Position numbers and translations under genes: made by a program. Shown here piece by piece: positions 1 through 5,920 of a stretch of DNA of 6,139 nt. Every line of letters begins with the position of its first letter. Positions within the stretch are counted from its first letter, which is position 1. This DNA is from Spirochaetaceae bacterium. GTDB lineage: Bacteria > Spirochaetota > Spirochaetia > Treponematales > Breznakiellaceae. The notes below the pieces were generated by a model. The model was not told where the DNA came from. It ran no database searches and was given only the letters and a program-made list of their open reading frames with translations. Location: positions 1 to 6,139 of the forward strand of contig JAISCK010000034.1 in assembly GCA_031265635.1 (NCBI GenBank), written 5' to 3'.

Positions 1-75
1 GTTCAGGGCGTAATCACCGTGCTGCAGCGCCTCCAGTACCGGGCGGTGAGCTTTGTGGTAAAGGACAGCCCATGA
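1..75 (+). CDS. exbD: C-terminal end of a probable ExbD/TolR-type biopolymer transport protein (partial)
   Basis: The first reading frame is open from the left edge and gives 24 codons ending in TGA at 73-75. The peptide includes VQGVITVLQRL followed by a short beta-like segment (AVSFVVKDSP). This fits the end of the periplasmic domain of ExbD/TolR, where a helix with the pattern V-x-x-V-x-x-x-L precedes a final strand. ExbD is an inner-membrane protein that, with ExbB, uses the proton gradient to drive TonB. Context supports the call: the stop codon overlaps the start of a TonB-like gene (ATGA, 72-75), a common sign of translational coupling in exbB-exbD-tonB operons. The fragment is too short for a secure family call. 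The rest of the gene, including its single membrane helix and key Asp, lies outside the window. Confidence 0.55.
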   Translation, partial: VQGVITVLQRLQYRAVSFVVKDSP

Positions 76-716
76 CAACGGGAAAGCGCCTTCCGGCCTT
101 CTTTGCCGCCGCCCTGGCCTTTCATCTGCTGCTGCTTTTTTCCCCCTTCATCAGGATAGGAGGTACGGAAGGCGAAGAGGCCGTCTTCGTCATGAAGCTC
201 ACCGACATAGGGGAAACGCTTTTTTCCCCTGATACGCTCCGGGGCGCGCAAGAAGAGGCAGCGCCGGAAGAGACGCATCCTTCCCCCGGGCCTCTCCCTG
301 AGGCAGGGGATATACCCGGCCTCCTGAGCATAACCGGACCCGGACAGGGGGAGCCTGAAACCTTAGCCGGAACCGCGTTAGCTGAAACACCGTTAGGGGC
401 CGCCGGTGTTGAATATCTTCCCATGCACCTGGTTTCAAAGCCCCCTTCCTTTTCGGATGACGCGATACGGAACAGGCTCAGCTATCCTCCCCAGGCGCTG
501 CGCTTCAATATAGAAGGTCTTGTGTACCTCGAACTTTTTGTGGACCGGGACGGTGCGGTGCGGAGGATTACCATACTCAGGGAAGACCCTCCGGGCCGGG
601 GTTTCGGCCAGGCGGCTCTCAGGGCCTTTGAGGGGCTGACAGGCGTACCCGCCGAGGCCAACGGGATTCCCGTGGCCGTGCGCTACCGGTATCCCCTGCG
701 CTTTACCATACGTTAG
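72..716 (+). CDS. tonB: TonB-family energy transducer
   Basis: This 214-residue protein has the TonB layout. There is a short basic start (KR at 5-6), then one hydrophobic anchor at about residues 8-27 containing His18. A low-complexity Pro/Glu/Gly-rich linker covers about 50-125, and a TonB C-terminal domain covers about 135-214. That domain shows YPPQALRFNIEG, then VDRDGAV, then NGIPVAVRYRYPLRF, matching the family pattern YPxxA...G, DxxGxV and nGxPvxvxxxxpvxF. TonB carries inner-membrane proton energy across the periplasm to outer-membrane transporters. His18 in the anchor matches the conserved TonB anchor His, but the Ser usually found four residues before it is Ala. The linker is short, and the aromatic residues normally before the P-A of the last helix are replaced (GLTGVPA). 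Start: AAGGA at 61-65 sits six bases before the ATG, which overlaps the stop of the preceding gene. The end overlaps carB on the other strand by four bases. Confidence 0.85.
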   Translation: MTTGKRLPAFFAAALAFHLLLLFSPFIRIGGTEGEEAVFVMKLTDIGETLFSPDTLRGAQEEAAPEETHPSPGPLPEAGDIPGLLSITGPGQGEPETLAGTALAETPLGAAGVEYLPMHLVSKPPSFSDDAIRNRLSYPPQALRFNIEGLVYLELFVDRDGAVRRITILREDPPGRGFGQAALRAFEGLTGVPAEANGIPVAVRYRYPLRFTIR

Positions 717-3700
717 GAGGCGCGGCCGGGAGGATGCCCGTAGTCTTCCCAGGCTTTTATTTCCAGCCCCTTGTCCCTTTCATAGGCCAGGGCGTCTATA
801 AACTGCTTGGCCACCCGTATGTTGGTAAAGAGGGGAATGTCAAAATCAACGGCCATGCGGCGTATGATGTAGTCGTTTTTGAGTTCGGTCTCCCGGTTGT
901 TTTTGGGTATGTTGATGACCAGGTCAACCTCGCCCCTTTTGATGAAGCCCGCGATATTCGGCTCCCTGGACTCAAGGGGCCAGTTGAGGGCCTTTACCTC
1001 CACGCCGTTGGAAGACAGGAATTTTGCCGTTCCCCTGGACGCGACGAGTTCGAAGCCCATGCCGGTGAGCTTGCGGGCCGAGTCAAGAAAATTCAACTTG
1101 TCCTCAATAGGTCCTGTTGAAAGGAGTATGCGTTTTTTCGGCATACGGTAGCCTACCGAGAGCAGGGCCTTGAGAAAGGCGTCGTTAAGGTCGGAACCTA
1201 TGCAGCCGACTTCGCCGGTAGAGGCCATTTCCACACCGGAGACAGGGTCGGCGCCGTGGAGCCGTGAGTAGCTGAACTGTGCGGCCTTGACGCCGACCCA
1301 TTCAAGGTCCAGCGCCGAGGAAGGGGCCTTCTGCGGGGGTTCGTCGAGCATGGCCCGCGCCGCCATCTCTATCATGTTGACGCGGCTTATTTTGGAACAG
1401 AAGGGAAAGCTCCGGCTGGCCCTGAGGTTACATTCAATAACCCTGACCTTGTTGCGCTGGGCGAGAAACTGGATATTGAAGGGTCCGGTAATATCAAGGG
1501 CCCTGGCGATTTCGGAACTGATTTTCCGTATTTTCCGTATGGTTTCTATGTAAAGCCTCTGGGCGGGAAGCACCACCGTGGCGTCTCCCGAATGAACGCC
1601 GGCGTTTTCCACATGCTCGGTGATGGCGTGAAAAAGTATTTCGCCCCTGGAGGCCACGGCGTCGATTTCAATCTCTTTGGAATTCTCGATAAACTTGGAG
1701 ATGACCACAGGGTGTTCTGCCGAGACATCGGCGGCGGCCCTGAGGAATACTTCGAGGCTCTCGTCATCCCAGGCAACATTCATCGCCGCGCCCGAAAGCA
1801 CATAACTTGGCCGTATCAGGACAGGGTAGCCGGCCTGGGCGGCGAAGGTCCTGGCCCCGGCAAAACCGGTAAGCTCCTTCCATTCGGGCTGCTCTATGCC
1901 GAGCCTGTCAAGGAGCGCGGAAAATTTGTTTCTGTCCTCGGCCATGTCAATAGACTGGGGCCTGGTTCCGTAGATCACCACCCCGGCGGCGTAGAGCCCG
2001 GTGGCCAGGTTGTTGGGAATCTGGCCGCCCATGGAAAGCATGATGCCGTCGGGCCGTTCAAGTTCGTAAATATCAAGCACCCGCTCCAGGGACAGTTCTT
2101 CAAAATAAAGCCTGTCGCACATGTCGTAATCGGTAGAAACCGTTTCGGGATTGCAGTTGACCATGATGGAATAGCGGCCCAGTTTGTGGACGGTCTCAAC
2201 CGCGTTGACGCAGCACCAGTCGAATTCAACGCTGCTTCCTATGCGGTACGCGCCTGAGCCCAGGACCATGACTCCCCGGCCGGCGGGGGCCGTATCATGG
2301 GCCGCACCGCTTCCCGGACCCGATCCGGCGTAGGTCATGTAAAGGTAATTGGTTTTTGCCGGGTACTCGGCGGCCAGGGTATCTATCTGCTTGACCACAG
2401 GCCGTATCCGGTATTCTTCCCTGAGGGACCGGACCTCCATTTCGCTAAGGCCGGTAAACTCCCCGATACGCCCATCGGAAAATCCGTATTTTTTCGCCCT
2501 GGCAAGGAGTTCGGGAGAAGGTCCGGCTCTCTTTCCCTTTTCCGGGACTCTCAGTTCTTTTTCCAGTTGCAGGACCCCGGCGATTTTATGGAGGAACCAC
2601 TTGTCTATCCTGGTGAGCCTGTGAACGCGGTCCACGGACCAGCCTTCGGCAAGGGCCCGGTATATCATGAAGACGCGGCGGTCCGTGGGTCTGGCGAGGC
2701 TGTCCCTGATTTTGTCCCTGTCCGCGCCGCAGAGGCTGTCGTCAGATGAAAGACCGGGAGCGCCTATGCCGGTCATGCGCAGGGCTTTTTGCAGGGCTTC
2801 CTCAAAATTCCTGCCTATGGACATAACCTCGCCGACGGACTTCATCTCGGAACCTATGCGGAGGTCCACGTTTTTGAATTTGGTAAGATCCCAGCGGGGA
2901 ACCTTGACCACGCAGTAGTCCAGGGCCGGCTCAAAACACGATTTGGTTACCCTGGTAATGCGGTTTTCTATATCGGTAAGGGCATAGCCCAGGGCAAGCT
3001 TGGCCGCCACAAAGGCAAGGGGATAGCCTGTGGCCTTGGAGGCAAGGGCCGAACTCCGGGAGAGCCGGGCGTTTACCTCGATGATGCGGTAGTCCTCCGA
3101 TTCGGGATCAAGGGCGTACTGGACATTACATTCTCCCACTATGCCGAGGTGGCGTATAACGTCAATGGCTATGCGCCTGAGCTTGTGGTATTCTGAATCG
3201 CTGAGGGTCTGCGACGGGGCCACTACTATGCTTTCGCCTGTATGAATTCCCAAAGGATCGAAATTTTCCATATTACAGACCGTGATACAGTTATCGTACA
3301 TATCCCGTACCACTTCGTATTCGACTTCCTTCCAGCCGCCGAGCCATTCTTCCACCAGCGCCTGGGGGGCATGGGAAAAGGCTTTCTCGCAGCGGCGGCG
3401 GAGTTCGTTCCCGTTACGGCATATACCGGAGCCTGAGCCCCCCAGGGCATAGGCGACGCGCACCATGACAGGATAGCCTATGGTTTCCGCCGCCCTGAGC
3501 GCCTGTTCCACGCCGCCTTTTTTGCCCCCGGCCGGAACGGCGATGCTTTTCGGCGTTTTGGCGCCTATCTCGTTGAGGCGCTTTACAAAGAGTTCCCTGT
3601 CTTCGGTATCCTCAATGGTTTTAATACTGGTGCCCAGCACCCTGACCTGATTGGCGGCGAGCACGCCCTGCCGTTCAAGATCAACGCCGCAGTTCAGGGC

Positions 3701-3988
3701 GGTCTGCCCGCCGAAGGAGAGGAGTATGCCGCCGGGTTTTTCCTTTTCGATGACCTGTTTTACAAAGGCCGGAGTAACAGGCAGAAAATAGGTCCTGTCG
3801 GCCATGCCCTCGCTGGTCTGGATAGTCGCTATATTGGGATTTATCAGTACGGTTTCTATGCCCTCTTCCCTGAGGGCCTTGAGGGCCTGGGAGCCCGAGT
3901 AGTCAAATTCCCCGGCCTGTCCTATTTTAAGACCCCCGGAACCGAGGACCAGAACTTTTTTCGGTTTGTCGTGTATGCCGGCTGCCAT
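713..3988 (-). CDS. carB: Carbamoyl-phosphate synthase large subunit, eukaryote/Bacteroidota-like type
   Basis: CarB makes carbamoyl phosphate from bicarbonate, two ATP and ammonia supplied by CarA, in the cytoplasm, for pyrimidine and arginine synthesis. From the chosen ATG the protein has 1091 residues, near the 1073 of E. coli CarB. Domain order, approximately: first carboxy-phosphate half at 10-390, with GGQTALNCG, ALGGSGSG, and IIEVNARLSRSSALASKATG around 304-320; oligomerisation domain at 405-550; second half at 573-920, with MVNCNPETVSTDYDMCDRLY, RPSYVLSGAAM and VIECNLRASRSFPF; MGS-like allosteric domain from about 945. The ATP and metal ligands of both halves (E304, N306 and E852, N854) are present, so the enzyme looks active. 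Wording such as GSGGLKIGQAGEFDYSGSQA and EFDWCCV resembles animal CAD/CPS1 and Bacteroides CarB more than E. coli. The start at 3988 has a good ribosome binding site. A start at 4030 would overlap carA by about 40 bases. No frameshift is visible. Confidence 0.97.
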   Translation of the reverse strand: MAAGIHDKPKKVLVLGSGGLKIGQAGEFDYSGSQALKALREEGIETVLINPNIATIQTSEGMADRTYFLPVTPAFVKQVIEKEKPGGILLSFGGQTALNCGVDLERQGVLAANQVRVLGTSIKTIEDTEDRELFVKRLNEIGAKTPKSIAVPAGGKKGGVEQALRAAETIGYPVMVRVAYALGGSGSGICRNGNELRRRCEKAFSHAPQALVEEWLGGWKEVEYEVVRDMYDNCITVCNMENFDPLGIHTGESIVVAPSQTLSDSEYHKLRRIAIDVIRHLGIVGECNVQYALDPESEDYRIIEVNARLSRSSALASKATGYPLAFVAAKLALGYALTDIENRITRVTKSCFEPALDYCVVKVPRWDLTKFKNVDLRIGSEMKSVGEVMSIGRNFEEALQKALRMTGIGAPGLSSDDSLCGADRDKIRDSLARPTDRRVFMIYRALAEGWSVDRVHRLTRIDKWFLHKIAGVLQLEKELRVPEKGKRAGPSPELLARAKKYGFSDGRIGEFTGLSEMEVRSLREEYRIRPVVKQIDTLAAEYPAKTNYLYMTYAGSGPGSGAAHDTAPAGRGVMVLGSGAYRIGSSVEFDWCCVNAVETVHKLGRYSIMVNCNPETVSTDYDMCDRLYFEELSLERVLDIYELERPDGIMLSMGGQIPNNLATGLYAAGVVIYGTRPQSIDMAEDRNKFSALLDRLGIEQPEWKELTGFAGARTFAAQAGYPVLIRPSYVLSGAAMNVAWDDESLEVFLRAAADVSAEHPVVISKFIENSKEIEIDAVASRGEILFHAITEHVENAGVHSGDATVVLPAQRLYIETIRKIRKISSEIARALDITGPFNIQFLAQRNKVRVIECNLRASRSFPFCSKISRVNMIEMAARAMLDEPPQKAPSSALDLEWVGVKAAQFSYSRLHGADPVSGVEMASTGEVGCIGSDLNDAFLKALLSVGYRMPKKRILLSTGPIEDKLNFLDSARKLTGMGFELVASRGTAKFLSSNGVEVKALNWPLESREPNIAGFIKRGEVDLVINIPKNNRETELKNDYIIRRMAVDFDIPLFTNIRVAKQFIDALAYERDKGLEIKAWEDYGHPPGRAS

Positions 3989-3989
3989 G

Positions 3990-5126
3990 TCATGCCCCCC
4001 TTGCCGAACGGTGGTCCCGTACCTGGTCAAGAAAACGGTCTATCAGGAATTCGGTATCCCGGGGGCCGGGGCAGCCTTCAGGGTGGAACTGCACCGCCGA
4101 GTAGGGATAACGGGTTGAACGTATGCCTTCTATGGTTCCGTCATTGTTGTTGGTGAACCAGGGTTCCCAGTCCCTGGGAAGGGTTTCGCCCCGCACCGCG
4201 TAGCCGTGGTTCTGGCTGGTGATATAGCAGCGCCTGGTTCCCTTTTCCACGCAGGGCTGGTTTTGCCCCCGGTGCCCGTAGGGAAGTTTGTAGGTATCGG
4301 CGCCGGCGGCCAGGGCCATGATCTGGTTGCCGAGGCATATTCCGAATATGGGCCTGCCCAGGGTAAAGGCCCGGCGCACAGACGCTATGGTTCTGCCGCA
4401 GGACTTTGGATCTCCCGGCCCGTTGGAAAGAAAAAGGCCGTCGTATTCTATGTCCCGCAGATCGTGGTTCCAGGGAAGCCTGATTACTTCAAGCTGCCGC
4501 GCGAGGAGACAGCGGAGTATATTCGCCTTGGCGCCGCAGTCTACCAGGGCTATCTTGAGCCGCTTTTTGGTTTTTTTCTCCGGCTGGTAAACCTGAACAT
4601 CAGTACAGGAAACTTCGGCCACAGGATTCGCGATGAGGCCGGAGTCCAGATGTACATCCCCGCCGTCCTCAACGAGAATTTTCCCCTGCATGACGCCCTG
4701 CTGCCTGAGCCTTTCGGTGAGGGCCCTGGTATCAATGCCCCAAATACCCGGCACATTGTTTTTTTCAAGCCATGAAGAAAGGGTGGAACCCGACGCGAAA
4801 TGGCTGGGCTCCTCACAGGCTTCAGAAACCACAAAGCCCGACACCTGGACCCGGGGAGATTCAAAATGGACAGGTATACCCTGTTCATCAAAAAAGGCTT
4901 CTCCGGTCTTTTTGACCGGAACCCCGTAATTCCCCATGAGTGGGTAGGTGGCCACAAGTATCTGCCCCCTGAAACTCGGATCGGTAAGGGACTGGGGGTA
5001 GCCGGTCATGCCGGTGGTAAACACCACCTCCCCGGCCTGGGAGCGCCCCTTGCCAAAGGACCAGCCTGAATATTCGGATCCGTCCTCAAGGACCAGTTTT
5101 GCCTGTCTCTGCTGTCTGGATGCCAT
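3990..5126 (-). CDS. carA: Carbamoyl-phosphate synthase small subunit (glutamine amidotransferase)
   Basis: CarA hydrolyses glutamine and channels ammonia to CarB. The protein has 378 residues, the usual length. The N-terminal CarA-specific domain covers about 10-150 (FTTGMTGYPQSLTDPSF, GIDTRALTERLRQQG). The class I glutamine amidotransferase domain covers about 190-370: SNGPGDP at 234-240, the nucleophile elbow GICLGNQ with Cys264, SQNHGYAV at 304-311, and QFHPEGCPGPRDTEFL with His348 and Glu350. The full catalytic triad Cys-His-Glu is therefore present. Start: AGGAG lies five bases before the ATG. The stop is one base from carB, so the two are surely one operon. cheX lies 34 bases upstream on the same strand, with no terminator-like hairpin between them. 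Confidence 0.97.
   Translation of the reverse strand: MASRQQRQAKLVLEDGSEYSGWSFGKGRSQAGEVVFTTGMTGYPQSLTDPSFRGQILVATYPLMGNYGVPVKKTGEAFFDEQGIPVHFESPRVQVSGFVVSEACEEPSHFASGSTLSSWLEKNNVPGIWGIDTRALTERLRQQGVMQGKILVEDGGDVHLDSGLIANPVAEVSCTDVQVYQPEKKTKKRLKIALVDCGAKANILRCLLARQLEVIRLPWNHDLRDIEYDGLFLSNGPGDPKSCGRTIASVRRAFTLGRPIFGICLGNQIMALAAGADTYKLPYGHRGQNQPCVEKGTRRCYITSQNHGYAVRGETLPRDWEPWFTNNNDGTIEGIRSTRYPYSAVQFHPEGCPGPRDTEFLIDRFLDQVRDHRSARGA
3995..4002 (-). promoter_or_regulatory. Ribosome binding site that sets the carB start
   Basis: On the minus strand this reads AAGGGGGG and ends six bases before the ATG at 3988-3986. It lies inside the last codons of carA, whose stop TGA (3992-3990) is one base from the carB start. 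This arrangement favours the 1091-residue start over the in-frame ATG at 4030, and it suggests that carB translation is coupled to the end of carA translation. Confidence 0.7.
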
Positions 5127-5160
5127 GTTTTCTCCTGGCCGTATGATCTGGAATGTACCG

Positions 5161-5637
5161 CTAGATATCTTTAAGCGACTCTATAGCCACAGAGAGACGG
5201 AATTTTTCATTTTCAAAAAGGGTAAAGGGAATGCAGATGATACGGGTCTGACTGTGGGGCCATTGTATGGTATGCTGTTTGCCCTCCACGATGGTGGGCA
5301 GGGAGATAACCAGTCTGAACGCCTCTTCCAGCCCTTTTTTCGCGTTTCCGGCTATGATGTTGACAATTTCCCCTGTGGCGTCCAAAACCTCCTCATCAAG
5401 TCCCGTATGGCTGGTCCCGGTAAGTATACCGGTAAGCCGCATCGCCAGGGCTTTCTGCATGGAAATAACCACCGCGCCGCGGGCTTCCCCGGTCAGGCCT
5501 ATAACCGCGGAAATATCCCATTCGTTGACCTCATCTTTTTCGGAAAAATGAGGCCTTTCGGCGTTAAGCTCGACGCCCAGGAATTCCCTGAAAACATTTT
5601 TACAGACATCGATAAAGGGCTGGATGTACTTTTCCAT
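5161..5637 (-). CDS. cheX: CheX-type chemotaxis phosphatase
   Basis: CheX removes the phosphate from CheY-P and so resets the flagellar switch; it is the typical CheY-P phosphatase of spirochetes. The protein has 158 residues, normal for CheX. The central helix carries the family signature: GEIVNIIAGNAKKGLEE at about 89-105, with the catalytic pair E90 and N93 of the ExxN motif. An N-terminal helix (YIQPFIDVCKNVF), the strand segment GEARGAVVISM at about 50-60 and a final strand (FRLSVAIES) match the fold. The start is supported by GGAG five bases before the ATG. In the spirochetes I know, cheX usually sits beside cheA, cheW and cheY. Here it leads the carA-carB genes, with a MotA-like gene further upstream. 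It could be a second copy or a stand-alone CheX-domain protein, since this family also includes proteins outside classical chemotaxis operons. Confidence 0.88.
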   Translation of the reverse strand: MEKYIQPFIDVCKNVFREFLGVELNAERPHFSEKDEVNEWDISAVIGLTGEARGAVVISMQKALAMRLTGILTGTSHTGLDEEVLDATGEIVNIIAGNAKKGLEEAFRLVISLPTIVEGKQHTIQWPHSQTRIICIPFTLFENEKFRLSVAIESLKDI

Positions 5638-5684
5638 ACTTTCTCCAAGGTAGTAAACTAAAAAGATATCCTGGACAATTGAGG

Positions 5685-5713
5685 CTGTTCCAAAACTTCA
5701 GTTTTTGGAACAG
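5685..5713. repeat. Inverted repeat I, 11-bp arms sharing TGTTCCAAAA with repeat III
   Basis: The arms are CTGTTCCAAAA (5685-5695) and TTTTGGAACAG (5703-5713) around a 7-base loop, a perfect 11-bp match. It lies 48 bases upstream of the cheX start. On the minus strand no T-run follows, so it is not an ordinary intrinsic terminator of incoming transcription. On the plus strand only TTTCCTT follows. The arm sequence recurs in the larger dyad at 5762-5800, which suggests a shared binding site or a repeat family. Confidence 0.8.
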
Positions 5714-5728
5714 TTTCCTTGATGTAAC

Positions 5729-5760
5729 GGGAAAAACCGGGCTTTTGGCCGGTTTTTCCA
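5729..5760. terminator. Terminator-like hairpin II with A5/T5 flanks (either direction)
   Basis: The arms GGAAAAACCGG (5730-5740) and CCGGTTTTTCC (5749-5759) enclose an 8-base loop. The GC-rich core CCGG...CCGG is flanked by five A on one side and five T on the other, so on either strand a GC stem is followed by five T. This is the usual shape of a bidirectional intrinsic terminator. On the minus strand the core can pair further (GGC caaaa GCC) with a one-base bulge. It would stop transcription from the MotA-like gene before cheX, or act on a leader transcript of cheX-carA-carB. The T-run is short, so strength is uncertain. Confidence 0.5.
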
Positions 5761-5761
5761 A

Positions 5762-5800
5762 GAGCTTGTTCCAAAACCAACCGGGTTTTGGAACAAGCTC
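5762..5800. repeat. Inverted repeat III, perfect 17-bp arms
   Basis: The arms GAGCTTGTTCCAAAACC (5762-5778) and GGTTTTGGAACAAGCTC (5784-5800) are exact reverse complements around the 5-base loop AACCG. No T-run follows on either strand, so this is not a canonical intrinsic terminator. It contains the same TGTTCCAAAA arm as repeat I; the two centres are about 82 bases apart. It directly adjoins a possible minus-strand promoter and could be an operator, an RNA leader hairpin or a member of a genomic repeat family. Confidence 0.88.
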
Positions 5801-5829
5801 AATTTATCAAAAAAATTGTTCTCGCGCAA
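5801..5829 (-). promoter_or_regulatory. Possible sigma-70-type promoter for cheX-carA-carB
   Basis: On the minus strand TTGCGC (5829-5824) could be a -35 box. The overlapping GATAAATT (5808-5801) offers -10 boxes: GATAAA at 15-base spacing or TAAATT at 17-base spacing, each matching four of six consensus positions. A run of seven T fills part of the spacer. Transcription would start near 5793-5797, inside the first arm of repeat III, giving a leader of about 155-160 bases before cheX. The match is moderate, and the region is AT-rich enough to produce it by chance. Confidence 0.35.
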
Positions 5830-5849
5830 TAGTTTAATTCCCTGGAACG

Positions 5850-5902
5850 GGCCTTTTAAGGTATTTTTGTCTCATACCGGCCAATCGTCCCGCGCCGGGG
5901 AC
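5850..5902. other. Small GC hairpins just downstream of the MotA-like gene
   Basis: Two weaker inverted repeats lie here. GTCCC (5887-5891) pairs with GGGAC (5898-5902) around a GC-rich 6-base loop, 18 bases past the stop of the MotA-like gene. GGTAT (5860-5864) pairs with ATACC (5874-5878), and GGCC at 5850-5853 and 5879-5882 could extend this stem with a 6-base bulge. The minus strand has no T-run directly after the GTCCC stem. They may protect the 3' end of the upstream transcript or mean nothing. I see no gene between 5638 and 5920. Confidence 0.3.
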
Positions 5903-5920
5903 AGCGTGGGACGTGCCACT

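Noticed and set aside
1390..1400. Copy of the hairpin arm (TTTTGGAACAG) inside carB
   Set aside because: It is an 11-base match to repeat I, but it encodes part of the conserved F-P-F-x-S-K stretch, and only one arm is present with no dyad. Chance codon choice is the simplest explanation.
1592..2257. 221-codon open frame on the plus strand inside carB
   Set aside because: It is antisense to an intact, highly conserved CarB region, has no family resemblance and follows from GC-rich codon use.
3986..4030. Alternative upstream carB start at 4030
   Set aside because: The extra 14 residues do not match the family, would overlap carA by about 40 bases, and the ATG at 3988 has a better placed AAGGGGGG.
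4206..4775. 189-codon plus-strand open frame inside carA
   Set aside because: It is antisense to the CarA amidotransferase domain, which has all its catalytic residues; the translation shows no recognisable domain.
5127..5160. Separate carA promoter in the 34-base gap after cheX
   Set aside because: No convincing -35/-10 pair fits in the gap; only the ribosome binding site is recognisable.
5008..5661. 217-codon plus-strand open frame across the carA start and cheX
   Set aside because: It runs antisense to two well-supported genes and their ribosome binding sites; its translation has no family features.
5638..5800. PyrR-type attenuator or known riboswitch in the cheX-carA-carB leader
   Set aside because: I could find no PyrR-binding loop or riboswitch core; only the simple stem-loops reported as repeats and a terminator-like hairpin are visible.
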